A stretch of DNA of 64,000 bases from positions 1,736,001 to 1,800,000 of the forward strand of contig CAWDDX010000007.1 of assembly GCA_963801195.1 (NCBI GenBank). The letters run 5' to 3'. The notes under the pieces were generated by a model. That model did not search any database and was not told where the DNA came from. It saw only the letters and a program-made list of their open reading frames with translations. The first letter of the stretch is position 1. Every line of letters starts with the position of its first letter. This stretch comes from SZUA-36 sp963801195. Lineage in GTDB: Bacteria > Pseudomonadota > Gammaproteobacteria > Xanthomonadales > SZUA-36. Of the stretch, positions 17,845-27,052 are shown in pieces. The translations under genes and the position numbers were made by a program.

Positions 17845-19587
17845 TTAAATCGTATCCCAGCGAAACCGTTCGGCGTCGAAGGCGTCTTCCGCGAGAGCCT
17901 TAAGCGGCTCATCATCGTTGTTGTCTATGCGGCGGAAATTCTGCTTCATCCTGAATCGCGCTTCGCGCGTGAACATCTGCAGGATATCGATTTCCTTTGC
18001 CGCCTTCTCGGCGCCGTTGGCCTCGATTGAGGCTTGTACGCGGCTCAGCGTGCACGCCAGTACGAACAGATCGATCATGATCTCGGCCAGTCGCTTGGTG
18101 GCGAATTGTTTGCCGACGATGTTCTTGCCGTGTTTTCTAAGTATCCGGTCAACCGCCTGGGCCAGGAAGCGTGTCTCGGTTTCAAAGGATTCCGCCACCG
18201 ACTTAACGGCAGGGTGCAAACCCTGGAGTTTTGCCGAGCCGCCCATCCCGGTCCGCAGATGTGCGTGTTTACGGGCGTAATCGGATAGCACACCAAAACC
18301 CTTGATGGGATCGTTCAACACGTCCTTCATCGAGGCTGCGAGTTCCTTCAACTGGCTTGCGACGTCGTTCATGGCGGTCAGGGCGATGAACAGGCGCAGG
18401 ATTTCGTTGGTGCCCTCGAAGATCCGGTTGATACGCGAATCACGCACGATGCGCTCGTAGGGGTATTCACGCATAAAGCCGTTGCCACCGGCAATCTGCA
18501 AGGCCTCGTCGGCGGTCCGCGACAGGCATTCGGTGGCATAGACCTTGGAAATCGCCGCCTCGACCGCGTATTCCGTGTAACCGGCGTCAATCAGGCCGCC
18601 GACCATCGTCACCACCGCTTCGGAGGTGTAGCAGTCGATGACCATGCGCCCCACCTTCTCCTTGATCAGTCCGTAGCTGGCGATCGGCTGGCCAAAGGTC
18701 TTGCGTTCATTGGCCTGTTTGGTCGCCAGTTCGATCAGGCGCTTCATCCCGCCGACCGATCCGCCACCGAGACCGGTGCGTCCGCTGTTCAGGATCTGCA
18801 TTGCGACCTTGAAGCCCTTGCCAATTTCACCCAGTACATTGTCATTGGGCACCTTCACTTCATCAAAAGAAACGGTCGTGGTGAAACTGGCGCGCAGGCC
18901 CATCTTGTCTTCGTGCGGGCCGAAGCTGACGCCATCCATATCGCCGGTGACGATGAATGCGGTCATCTTGCCGTGCCCGTGTTCTTCGCCGGTACGTGCA
19001 AACACGGTGTAAAAACTTGCCATGCCGCCGTTGGTGATCCACAGCTTGCTGCCGTTGAGCACCCAGTTGCCGTCTTTTTGCACGGCCGTGGTCTTGATCG
19101 CTGCTGCATCTGAACCGGCGCCCGCCTCTGTCAGGCAGAAAGCGGCGATCATCTCCCCGCTGGCCAGCTTTGGCAGGTAGCGGGCCTTCTGTTCGTCACT
19201 GCCAAACAATATCAGGCCGCGCATGCCGATCGAACTGTGCGCACCGATGGTCACCGCCACCGATGCATCGTACCGGCCCACCTCCTGCAAGGTCCGTGAG
19301 TAGGCCATGTTACCCAACGCCATGCCGCCGTGGTCCTCGGGAATAATCAGGCCAAAAAGGCCGAATCCCCTGAGTTCGTCGATAAATTCCATCGGCATCT
19401 CGCCCTCAACATCCCAATGCCGGAAATCCTCGGCACGCGGACCCAGCAGGCTTTCCAAAGCACCTGCGATCTCGTGGAGGGTTTCTTTCTGACTGGCATC
19501 GAGAGTGGGAAATGGGAAGATGACGTCCTGCTCAATCTGCCCCATGCACAGGGAGCGCATGAAACTGGTGGCCACTTTATCGGACAC
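17845..19587 (-). CDS. Acyl-CoA dehydrogenase, VLCAD/ACAD9 type
   Basis: 580 residues. Standard ACAD motifs are present: FCLTEAGAGSDAAAIKTTA, LNGSKLWITNGG, GGGSVGGMKRLIELA and DSRINRIFEGTNEILRLFIA. The Glu in FEGTNEI aligns with the catalytic base of the very-long-chain branch. The extra 170 residues at the C-terminus, absent from short- and medium-chain enzymes, also fit this branch. It carries out the first FAD-dependent step of fatty-acid beta-oxidation. No other beta-oxidation gene is adjacent. Confidence 0.9.
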   Translation of the reverse strand: MSDKVATSFMRSLCMGQIEQDVIFPFPTLDASQKETLHEIAGALESLLGPRAEDFRHWDVEGEMPMEFIDELRGFGLFGLIIPEDHGGMALGNMAYSRTLQEVGRYDASVAVTIGAHSSIGMRGLILFGSDEQKARYLPKLASGEMIAAFCLTEAGAGSDAAAIKTTAVQKDGNWVLNGSKLWITNGGMASFYTVFARTGEEHGHGKMTAFIVTGDMDGVSFGPHEDKMGLRASFTTTVSFDEVKVPNDNVLGEIGKGFKVAMQILNSGRTGLGGGSVGGMKRLIELATKQANERKTFGQPIASYGLIKEKVGRMVIDCYTSEAVVTMVGGLIDAGYTEYAVEAAISKVYATECLSRTADEALQIAGGNGFMREYPYERIVRDSRINRIFEGTNEILRLFIALTAMNDVASQLKELAASMKDVLNDPIKGFGVLSDYARKHAHLRTGMGGSAKLQGLHPAVKSVAESFETETRFLAQAVDRILRKHGKNIVGKQFATKRLAEIMIDLFVLACTLSRVQASIEANGAEKAAKEIDILQMFTREARFRMKQNFRRIDNNDDEPLKALAEDAFDAERFRWDTI

Positions 19588-19742
19588 GTGCCTTCTCCTG
19601 TTTGAAAATATTTATAATGCGCCCGAATGTGTTTATCGTCCACCCCTTGAGGCCACCGCCCGTTCACCCGCTGGTTGATATTTATGTGAAGCTGTTATCA
19701 TGACAGCTTGTGCCATCTGATTTGTGTTGGAAACGAGGGACT

Positions 19743-19906
19743 AGCAGCCTGTCGGACTTAACACTGATCTACTGCGGGAAAGCCGAATTTGGCCAGATTT
19801 CCCGATCTTTTTCGTTAAATAGCCGTGCTATTCGCCTCAAAAGATCGAAAAATCCATCTCAAATCGGTTTTCCCTCGTTACGATCGGTCAAGTCCGACAG
19901 ACCGCT
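19743..19906. repeat. MITE-like palindromic repeat, copy 2
   Basis: Ends AGCAGCCTGTCGGACTT and AAGTCCGACAGACCGCT are inverted repeats. The 164-bp element is the reverse complement of copy 1 (471-681) over nearly all of its length. It sits between divergent genes. An open frame running through it into corA is only translated repeat. Confidence 0.8.
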
Positions 19907-19931
19907 GCCAGGAAATCCACGGCGGAGCAAC

Positions 19932-20909
19932 ATGTCTGAATACAATATTGTTCTCTATGAACCGCAGTCAAAACAAACGCGCTGCGGAGGCGTCGACCTG
20001 CTGGACGAATGGGATGCCACACCCGATAGCTGGATATGGCTGAATGTTTCAGGCACCCCGGACGCTGGCGAGAAGAAACTGCTGGGCGAACGGTTTGGCC
20101 TTAACGACCTCGCCATCCAGGATGCCCAGCGTGAACGGCATCCACCCAAGATCGAAGTTTTTGATACGTTCGTTTTCGTCATATTGCGCGACCTGGTCTC
20201 GGACGAACACGACGAGGAGATCAATGTGGCGGGTGTATCCCTGTTGATCGGGACTAATTTTCTCGTCACACGACATCACCACCCGGTACCCGCGGTAGGC
20301 GCGATTCTTGATCTCGTGCGGACGCAGCCGTCGGAACTCGCCTCGGGCCCCGACCACATTTTCTACCTGATCAGCAGGCGGATCGTCGACAACTACACAC
20401 CCGTGGTGCTGAACCTGGAAGAAGACCTGGCCGAACTCGAAGATCACGTATTTGATGAACCGGGTGACGACTCCATCGAACTGATCACGCGTTACAACCG
20501 CGCCTTCAAACAAATGCGCCGTCACCTGGCAAACCAGCGTGACGTGGTCACGCAGTTGCACCGCCCTGCAATACCATTGCCGGTAAAACTGAACAAGCAC
20601 GAGTTCAACGACGTTTACGAACACTTCGAAAGACTTACCAGCCTGTGTCATCTCAACCAGGAACTGGCGACCGACCTGCTCAACACGCATCTCAACCTGG
20701 TCTCGCACCGGCTCAATAACGTCATGCGCATTCTTACGATTGCAACCGTTCTGTTCCTGCCGCTGTCATTGCTGGCAGGTATTTACGGGATGAATTTCCA
20801 GTACATGCCGGAATTGGGCTGGAAGTACGGCTATTTCGGCGTCTTGGGACTCATGGCGGTGGTTGTCATCGTGCTCATTTCCGTTTTCAAACGCCGCAAA
20901 TGGCTGTAA
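19932..20909 (+). CDS. corA: CorA family magnesium/cobalt transporter
   Basis: 325 residues. It has an alpha/beta cytoplasmic domain, a long helical stalk and two C-terminal membrane helices, the first ending in the selectivity motif YGMNF (about residue 291). The second helix is followed by FKRRKWL, the usual basic tail. It is a pentameric inner-membrane channel for Mg2+ or Co2+. The ATG at 19932 has GGAG four bases upstream. A longer frame from 19710 is excluded because its extra 74 residues are translated repeat sequence. Confidence 0.92.
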   Translation: MSEYNIVLYEPQSKQTRCGGVDLLDEWDATPDSWIWLNVSGTPDAGEKKLLGERFGLNDLAIQDAQRERHPPKIEVFDTFVFVILRDLVSDEHDEEINVAGVSLLIGTNFLVTRHHHPVPAVGAILDLVRTQPSELASGPDHIFYLISRRIVDNYTPVVLNLEEDLAELEDHVFDEPGDDSIELITRYNRAFKQMRRHLANQRDVVTQLHRPAIPLPVKLNKHEFNDVYEHFERLTSLCHLNQELATDLLNTHLNLVSHRLNNVMRILTIATVLFLPLSLLAGIYGMNFQYMPELGWKYGYFGVLGLMAVVVIVLISVFKRRKWL

Positions 20910-21079
20910 CGCTTCCGGGAAAGTGTAGCGCCTGAGACACGGCCGGCGTTGCCGGCAACATCCCCGCTCCCGACGTATTTGGACTTCGATTTTCACCGAG
21001 ATTGGTGTTTACCTATATGCCGTTTTGAACTAGAGTAAACCCCTTCTTTCTACGCCGTAAATCTACAAGGACACTGGAC

Positions 21080-22552
21080 ATGGCAAACTATTTCAACACC
21101 TTGCCCCTGCGTGAGCAATTGGCTCAGCTGGGCAAGTGCGAGTTTATGGATCCCGCTGAATTCTCCGATGGTGTCGCTTACCTTTTGGGCAAGAAACTGG
21201 TAGTCATCGGCTGCGGCTCCCAGGGGCTCAACCAGGGTCTGAATCTCAGGGACAGTGGTCTGGACGTGTCCTACGCGTTGCGCGAGTCGGCAATCAGCGA
21301 CAAACGGCAGTCGTGGAAAAACGCGACGGAAAACGGTTTCACGGTCGGCACACCGGAGCAACTGATCCCGACCGCCGATTTGGTTTTGAACCTGACCCCG
21401 GACAAACAGCACAGCGGCGTCGTCGCGGGCGTGGTGCCATTGATGAAACAAAATGCCTGCCTGGCCTATTCACACGGATTCAATATCGTCGAGGAAGGTA
21501 TGCAGGTCAGGCCGGACATCACCGTCATCATGGTTGCCCCCAAGTGTCCGGGCACCGAGGTCCGTGAAGAATACAAGCGGGGTTTTGGCGTACCGACGCT
21601 GATCGCCGTACACCGGGACAACGATCCGCGCGGAGAAGGCCTGGCGATCGCCAGGGCCTACGCCGCCGGCACCGGCGGTCACAAGGCCGGTGTGCTGATG
21701 TCCTCGTTTATCGCCGAGGTCAAATCCGACCTGATGGGTGAGCAGACCATCCTCTGTGGCATGTTGCAGACCGGTTCCCTGCTCTGTTTCGACAAGATGA
21801 TCGAAAAGGGCGTGGAATCGGGATACGCCGCTAAGCTGGTTCAGATGGGCTGGGAAACTGTTACCGAGGCGCTGAAACACGGCGGCATCACCAACATGAT
21901 GGACCGTCTTTCAAACCCCGCAAAGCTCAAGGCCCATGAACTCTCTGAGGAACTCAAGGACATCATGCGCCCGCTATACAACAAGCACATGGACGACATC
22001 ATGTCGGGGCGGTTCTCCAGAGGCATGATGGAGGACTGGGCCAACGACGACGCCAAGTTGCTCGCCTGGCGCAAGGAAACCGGTGAGACCGCTTTTGAAA
22101 AGGCCCGTAATACGGACCTGGACATCGCCGAGCAGGAATATTTCGACCACGGGATCCTGATGGTCGCGATGATCAGGGCCGGTGTCGAACTGGCATTCGA
22201 AACCATGACCGCGGCCGGCATCAAGGAGGAATCGGCGTATTACGAATCGCTGCACGAAACACCGCTGATCGCCAATACCATCGCGCGCAAGAAGTTGTTC
22301 GAGATGAACCGCACGATCTCCGACACCGCCGAATACGGTTGTTATCTCTACAACCACGCCTGCCTGCCGCTGTTGTCAGATTTTATGTCGCGGGTCGATG
22401 CCGATGTCATCGGGCGCGGCCTGAAGCTGCCGGATGACGGCGTGGACAACCAGCAGTTGATCGAGGTAAACAGGTCCATCAGAAGTCATCCGGTTGAAGC
22501 CATTGGCCAGACACTGCGTGGTTATATGAGCGCCATGAAACGGATCAACTGA
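21080..22552 (+). CDS. ilvC: Ketol-acid reductoisomerase, class II (long form)
   Basis: 490 residues, the length of E. coli IlvC rather than the 330-residue class I enzyme. It starts MANYFNTLPLREQL; the NADPH-binding motif VVIGCGSQGLNQGLNL is at about 40-55, the first KARI domain contains LMGEQTILCG, and the duplicated C-terminal KARI domain contains ISDTAEYGCYL. It converts acetolactate or acetohydroxybutyrate into the dihydroxy acid precursors of valine, leucine and isoleucine. No other ilv gene is adjacent. Confidence 0.97.
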   Translation: MANYFNTLPLREQLAQLGKCEFMDPAEFSDGVAYLLGKKLVVIGCGSQGLNQGLNLRDSGLDVSYALRESAISDKRQSWKNATENGFTVGTPEQLIPTADLVLNLTPDKQHSGVVAGVVPLMKQNACLAYSHGFNIVEEGMQVRPDITVIMVAPKCPGTEVREEYKRGFGVPTLIAVHRDNDPRGEGLAIARAYAAGTGGHKAGVLMSSFIAEVKSDLMGEQTILCGMLQTGSLLCFDKMIEKGVESGYAAKLVQMGWETVTEALKHGGITNMMDRLSNPAKLKAHELSEELKDIMRPLYNKHMDDIMSGRFSRGMMEDWANDDAKLLAWRKETGETAFEKARNTDLDIAEQEYFDHGILMVAMIRAGVELAFETMTAAGIKEESAYYESLHETPLIANTIARKKLFEMNRTISDTAEYGCYLYNHACLPLLSDFMSRVDADVIGRGLKLPDDGVDNQQLIEVNRSIRSHPVEAIGQTLRGYMSAMKRIN

Positions 22553-22599
22553 CTCACGGCCGCAACCGGACCGGTCTGAAAATACGATGGAAAATCGTT

Positions 22600-24027
22600 T
22601 TGATTAGCACCGGTATTGAGTCGATCGTTTTCAGGGAAGCGACCCTGCGCTTCAATGAGTCTTTTTCTCTTAAGGATATCACCTGGCGACTCGAACCCGG
22701 CCAGGTGTGGGCCATCCTCGGCCCAGGCGGTTCGGGTAAATCGGCGCTCGCGGCGGCAGTCGCAGGCGCCGGTGAACTGGTCTCGGGTGAGCGTGACGGC
22801 ACAGTTTCCAGGGCCGGACTGGTGTCGTTAAAGACGCAGGCAGAGCTCATCGAACGGGAACGTCTCCGCGATGACAGCGACCTGACCGACCAGGTCAGCC
22901 AGGGCACGCCGGTGAGAGAGATGCTCTTTGAAGTCTGCAAAGACCCCGGTCTGTTGGCGAAACTGATCCCGTTGTTCAGACTCGACGGTTTGCTGGACAG
23001 GGGTTTCCGAAAACTTTCCAGCGGCGAGACACGCAAGCTGCTTTTTGCCAGGGCATTGATCAGCAAGCCAGAAATGCTGATCATCGATGGACCGTTTGAG
23101 GGCCTCGATGCGCAAACGGTCCAGCAAATCAACGACCTTTTGCGGCGGATTTCGAACGAACTGCCCATGTTGCTGGTCATCAACCGTTTTGATGAACTGC
23201 CGGACATCGTCACCCATATCGCCCTGCTTGAAAAAGGCTGCCTGAAAACCACCGTTGAGACCCGTGACCCCGCCGCGATGGCATTGATCGCGCAATTGCT
23301 GCACCTGAAAACCACCGACATCGAAATCCCCGCCGCCATTAGCGGCGAACAACCGCCGCCACCAGCACCGGACCAACTCCTGGTAAACATTCGCGATGCG
23401 TGTATCCGTTATACAGACAACCTGGTTTTTGAGCATCTGGACTGGCGTATCGAAGCGGGTCAGCACTGGCAACTGACCGGACCCAACGGCAGCGGTAAGA
23501 CCAGTCTGCTGAACCTGATTACCGGCGACCATCCGCAGTGCTACTGCAACGATATTTTTGTTTTTGGATACCGGCGCGGTAACGGCGAAAGCATCTGGGA
23601 CATCAAGCGCTACATCGGCTACGTATCATCGGCTTTGCAGTGGGACTACCGTGTCAGCATGAATTGTCTCAACGTCATCATTTCGGGTTTTTATGACAGT
23701 ATCGGTCTGTATGCCCGGGCGACGGACATGCAAAAGGCGATTGCGCTGCAATGGTTGAAAATCCTCGGCTTGCAAGCGCGCGCGACCCAGCCCTTCAACC
23801 AGTGCTCCCATGGCGATCAGCGTCTTTTGCTGATCGCAAGGGCGATGGTCAAACACCCGCAACTGCTGATCCTGGATGAACCCTGTTTCGGTCTCGATGA
23901 CATCAACCGGCAACGTATGCTGGCACTGATCGAAAAGATTTGCGCGGGTTCTGAAACGACCGTCATCTACGTCAATCATCATGCCGAGGACCAGATCGAA
24001 GGTATAGATCATTACCTCGCCTTGTGA
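22600..24027 (+). CDS. modF: ModF-like tandem ABC ATP-binding protein
   Basis: 475 residues with two ABC ATPase domains and no membrane helix. Domain 1: GPGGSGKS, LSSGETRK, LLVINRFDELPDI. Domain 2: GPNGSGKTSLLNLITGDHP, ESIWDIKRYIGYVSS, CSHGDQR and LLILDEPCFGLD. Order and wording closely follow E. coli ModF, a stand-alone ATPase linked to molybdate or photorepair functions. In domain 1 the Walker B reads IIDGPFEG, so the usual catalytic Glu is Gly and that site may not hydrolyse ATP. The start is TTG at 22600, with no good ATG in frame. It begins 47 bases after ilvC. Confidence 0.85.
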   Translation: MISTGIESIVFREATLRFNESFSLKDITWRLEPGQVWAILGPGGSGKSALAAAVAGAGELVSGERDGTVSRAGLVSLKTQAELIERERLRDDSDLTDQVSQGTPVREMLFEVCKDPGLLAKLIPLFRLDGLLDRGFRKLSSGETRKLLFARALISKPEMLIIDGPFEGLDAQTVQQINDLLRRISNELPMLLVINRFDELPDIVTHIALLEKGCLKTTVETRDPAAMALIAQLLHLKTTDIEIPAAISGEQPPPPAPDQLLVNIRDACIRYTDNLVFEHLDWRIEAGQHWQLTGPNGSGKTSLLNLITGDHPQCYCNDIFVFGYRRGNGESIWDIKRYIGYVSSALQWDYRVSMNCLNVIISGFYDSIGLYARATDMQKAIALQWLKILGLQARATQPFNQCSHGDQRLLLIARAMVKHPQLLILDEPCFGLDDINRQRMLALIEKICAGSETTVIYVNHHAEDQIEGIDHYLAL

Positions 24028-24158
24028 GCCGGGTCAATGAGTCTGCCCGCCCGGGACTGACCCTTTCTGGCGAATACAGGCCGGGATCGAAGCCGACCCT
24101 GCAGGAACCCTCTTTTTGGACTATGTTTTAATAGCCCAATAAAAAAGCGAGCCACAAT

Positions 24159-25661
24159 ATGAAGCGACGTCAATTCCTCAGTTCCTCCATCGCCGCCGCA
24201 GCCGCCGTCTCCCTGCCTACATCGCAGGCGCTGGCCGCCGCCATCAGGACCCTGACCAAGGTTGCCGGCGACGTCAACGCCGTCACCGGCGATGGCGCAC
24301 CGATCCTGCTGGAGCAAGCGGCCATCGATGAACTCGCCGCCAGCCTGCGCGGGCGTTTATTGCTCTCGGGCTATGAAGGTTACGATGCGGCAAGACGGGT
24401 ATTGAATCCGACGATCGACCGCCATCCGGCCCTGATCGTTCAGCCCAGCGGCGCGGCCGACATCATGAACGCCGTGCGTTTTGCGGGGGAACGCAACATG
24501 TTGCTCGCGGTGAAATGCGGCGGACACAGCTTTTCGGGCAAATCCACCTGCGAGGGCGGTATGCAGATCGACCTGTCGACATTCCGCAACGCCAGGATCG
24601 ACGTCGATGCAAAAACCGCCTATATCGCCGGCGGCAGCCTGCTGGCGGGATTGGATCATGAAAGCCTGGCCCAGGGGCTCGTCACGACCGCCGGAACGGT
24701 TTCGCACACGGGTGTCGGCGGCCTGACGCTCGGTGGTGGTTTTGGCCGCTTGGCGCGGCGTTTTGGTCTTGCGCTGGATAACGTGACCGGCGTCGATATC
24801 GTCACCGCCGACGGCAAGCTACTGCATGCCGATGCCAATGAACACCCGGACCTTTATTGGGGTGTACGCGGCGGCGGCGGTAATTTCGGCGTTGTCACCA
24901 CGTTTGAATTCAAGCTGCACCCGATGCAACGGACCGTGATCGGCGGCGATGTCGTATTCCCGCTGAAAAACCTGCCCGGCGTACTCAGGGTTTACGCGGA
25001 CTATGCGCCGGTGGCACCCGAAGATCTCTACCTGGATTTCATGGTCGCTTCCGACCCCGGCACCGAGGAAGGTATTTGCCTGTTACATGCCTGTTATTCC
25101 GGCCCTGAATCACAGGCGGAAAAGGTGCTGGCCCCGATCTACAAGGCCGGCAAGCCACTGGCCGACGGTATCAAGGCGGTCGATTACGAGGTCATACAAC
25201 GCAGCTGGGACAACACCGACCCGAGGACGACCGGCGCCTATATGAAATCGGGGTTTGTCGACGAGATTCCGGACCAGTTGGTCAGCACCATCGTTCAGAA
25301 CTACAAGACCTTCAATGAGCGTGGCACGATGCTGTTCTTCCAGCACTCCGGCGGCGCCATTGGCCGGGTACCGACGGACGCTACGGCCTTCGCGCATCGA
25401 AAATCGATCGCCAACATGTTCACCTCCGTCGAATGGCCGTTGGCGGAATCCCGTGATTCACACGTTGCCTATATCAAGGAATACTGGAAAAACTTAGAAC
25501 CCTTCACCGATGGTTGGTACACCAACGATGTCGACCAGCAAAGCGCCAAAACGGTCAATTCCAATTACCAGGGAAATTACGAGCGCCTGCTGAGCATCAA
25601 GAACCGCTATGACCCGACCAACCTGTTTCGTTTGAATGCGAACGTGAAGCCGACGGTGTAA
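24159..25661 (+). CDS. Tat-exported FAD-linked oxidoreductase (BBE family)
   Basis: 500 residues. The N-terminus MKRRQFLSSSIAAAAAVSLP is a twin-arginine signal. An FAD_binding_4 domain follows with AVKCGGHSFSGKSTC, where the GGHS His is the expected covalent FAD attachment, then HTGVGGLTLGGGFGRLARRF and GGGGNFGVVT. The C-terminal berberine-bridge segment (YDPTNLFRLNANVKP) is complete. There is no second Cys in the GGG loop, so single covalent attachment is likely. It probably oxidises a sugar or an alcohol in the periplasm; the substrate is unknown. Confidence 0.88.
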   Translation: MKRRQFLSSSIAAAAAVSLPTSQALAAAIRTLTKVAGDVNAVTGDGAPILLEQAAIDELAASLRGRLLLSGYEGYDAARRVLNPTIDRHPALIVQPSGAADIMNAVRFAGERNMLLAVKCGGHSFSGKSTCEGGMQIDLSTFRNARIDVDAKTAYIAGGSLLAGLDHESLAQGLVTTAGTVSHTGVGGLTLGGGFGRLARRFGLALDNVTGVDIVTADGKLLHADANEHPDLYWGVRGGGGNFGVVTTFEFKLHPMQRTVIGGDVVFPLKNLPGVLRVYADYAPVAPEDLYLDFMVASDPGTEEGICLLHACYSGPESQAEKVLAPIYKAGKPLADGIKAVDYEVIQRSWDNTDPRTTGAYMKSGFVDEIPDQLVSTIVQNYKTFNERGTMLFFQHSGGAIGRVPTDATAFAHRKSIANMFTSVEWPLAESRDSHVAYIKEYWKNLEPFTDGWYTNDVDQQSAKTVNSNYQGNYERLLSIKNRYDPTNLFRLNANVKPTV

Positions 25662-25685
25662 CCGTTGCGGCCGGCACATCGTGCC

Positions 25686-25719
25686 GGCGCAGGTGACAAA
25701 CGTCATCCCGGCCTGCGCC
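25686..25719. repeat. REP-like hairpin, inverted relative to 27160-27246
   Basis: GGCGCAGG and CCTGCGCC pair around GTGACAAACGTCATCCCGG. The same sequence in the other orientation is the unit of the array at 27160-27246, so the response-regulator gene is flanked by inverted copies of one repeat. Confidence 0.75.
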
Positions 25720-25962
25720 ATTGACTGAATTTTCAGGATAGGTGAACACTGAGAGGGTGTATATTTTAATCATACACATTAAATTAGATGCTATGTGTTT
25801 GATTATTAATAATTATCTGACCCTGTCGTTCTGAACCTGTCTATAAAAAATATACTTTAACCGGGAAACCGGACCCATCGAACGTCCTCCTCGATAATAC
25901 CTCGTTTCATATCTAATTGTTTTTATTGATATTTGAATATTTTTTACGTTGATTTATGTATC

Positions 25963-25979
25963 TGGCACGCTACTTGCAT
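25963..25979 (+). promoter_or_regulatory. Sigma-54 (-24/-12) promoter
   Basis: TGGCACGCTACTTGCAT fits the RpoN consensus TGGCACG-N4-TTGC(A/T) exactly. It lies 43 bases before the ATG of the response-regulator gene. The 180 bases upstream are strikingly AT-rich, as expected for IHF bending between an enhancer and a sigma-54 promoter. Confidence 0.8.
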
Positions 25980-26021
25980 CTATACATAGTGAAGTCACCA
26001 CGACCAGAAAAGGAGCAGATC

Positions 26022-26801
26022 ATGAACACCAAACTAAACGTACTCGTTATCGACGATGATGCGGTTGTTGGACGCAGTTTTGACCGGGTACTCGCGGGCA
26101 AGGGCTACCACGTCGTGACCGCATTGAGTGGTGAAGAAGGTTTGAGCACGATGGATGGAAATGACTTCGACGTCGTTTTCACCGATATCAAAATGCCGGG
26201 CATGGATGGTCTGGAAGTGACTGAATCCATCAAGGCACGCTGCCCCTGGACACCGGTCGTTGTGATCACCGGTTATGGCACGGAAGAAAACGAAAGCCGC
26301 GCTGCGGTACTCGGCGCCAACGGGTTTGTACGCAAACCCCTCACACCGGAGATGATTGAAAGCGTCACGTTGAAGGCAGTTACCGAAGCCGAAAAACGTG
26401 CTGAACCGGTCAAAACGGTCGAACCGGTCACAAAGGCCGAAACGGGGAAGGTAGCAGAACAGGCAGGTGAACATACTAATGAACATACTAAGACACGCAC
26501 CGTGGCCAGGTCTGTCGCGATGTTCATCGCGTCACCTTTCATCGCGCTGGCCTACGTTATCGCGCTGCCTTTTATCGGTTTTTACCACATTGCAAAGCTG
26601 GCCTTTGAAGCCTATGCAAAGAATCACCCGGCATCAGGTAGCAAGCTCCGGACGCTCGGTCACTTTGTCAAGAATGTCGGCCTGTTCCTGGCCTCTCCTT
26701 TCATCGCCCTTGGTTATGTCATCGCATTGCCGTTCGTCGGCTTCTTCATGTTCACGAAGCTGGCACGGGAAGCGTACGCCAAAAGACACGCAAACGCCTA
26801 A
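26022..26801 (+). CDS. Response regulator receiver fused to duplicated membrane hairpins
   Basis: 259 residues; the ATG at 26022 has AGGAG six bases upstream. Residues 1-120 are a receiver domain with acidic D11-D13, the phospho-acceptor D55 (TDIKMPGMDG), ITGYGT and the Lys in VRKPL. A Glu/Lys/Val linker (about 121-160) follows. Then come two copies of a hydrophobic module, FIASPFIALAYVIALPFIGF and FLASPFIALGYVIALPFVGF, each followed by a charged helix ending EAYAK. There is no DNA-binding or enzyme domain. The protein appears to be a receiver tethered to or inserted in the inner membrane. A sigma-54 promoter and a strong terminator bracket it as a single-gene unit. Confidence 0.8.
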   Translation: MNTKLNVLVIDDDAVVGRSFDRVLAGKGYHVVTALSGEEGLSTMDGNDFDVVFTDIKMPGMDGLEVTESIKARCPWTPVVVITGYGTEENESRAAVLGANGFVRKPLTPEMIESVTLKAVTEAEKRAEPVKTVEPVTKAETGKVAEQAGEHTNEHTKTRTVARSVAMFIASPFIALAYVIALPFIGFYHIAKLAFEAYAKNHPASGSKLRTLGHFVKNVGLFLASPFIALGYVIALPFVGFFMFTKLAREAYAKRHANA

Positions 26802-26822
26802 CTGCTCAAGCGTTTGAGTTGA

Positions 26823-26852
26823 CCGGGCCTTTCCGAAAGGCCCGGTTTTTTT
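26823..26852 (+). terminator. Rho-independent terminator of the response-regulator gene
   Basis: CCGGGCCTTTC and GAAAGGCCCGG form a perfect 11-bp stem, followed by seven T. Confidence 0.92.
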
Positions 26853-26977
26853 ATTTGTGGTCAGCCTGAACTTTAAACCCACCGCGAAAGAGGTTTAGCT
26901 CAAACCTTTTAGATGGCACCTTCTTCAAACTGGCAGAGTGCTAAATCAACCCGTTTCCCACAATCGCCATGCCACCA

Positions 26978-27045
26978 ACAAGCACCTCCAAAACCTGGCA
27001 CGTCCCTAGCGACAAGCACCTCCAAAATCTGGCACGTTCCTAGCA
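26978..27045. repeat. Two tandem 34-bp direct repeats with sigma-54-like spacing
   Basis: The unit ACAAGCACCTCC...CTGGCACG(T)(C/T)CCTAGC occurs twice in a row with two or three differences. Each copy contains TGGCACG-N4-TAGC, one base away from a -24/-12 element. They lie in the gene-free stretch before the S9 peptidase gene. Confidence 0.7.
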
Positions 27046-27052
27046 ACAGTCA

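Noticed and set aside
19710..19931. N-terminal extension of CorA by 74 residues
   Set aside because: The extra residues are the translated MITE copy; the ATG at 19932 has a ribosome site and starts at the conserved region.
26978..27045. 34-bp direct repeats as a mini-CRISPR
   Set aside because: Only two copies, directly adjacent, without a spacer.
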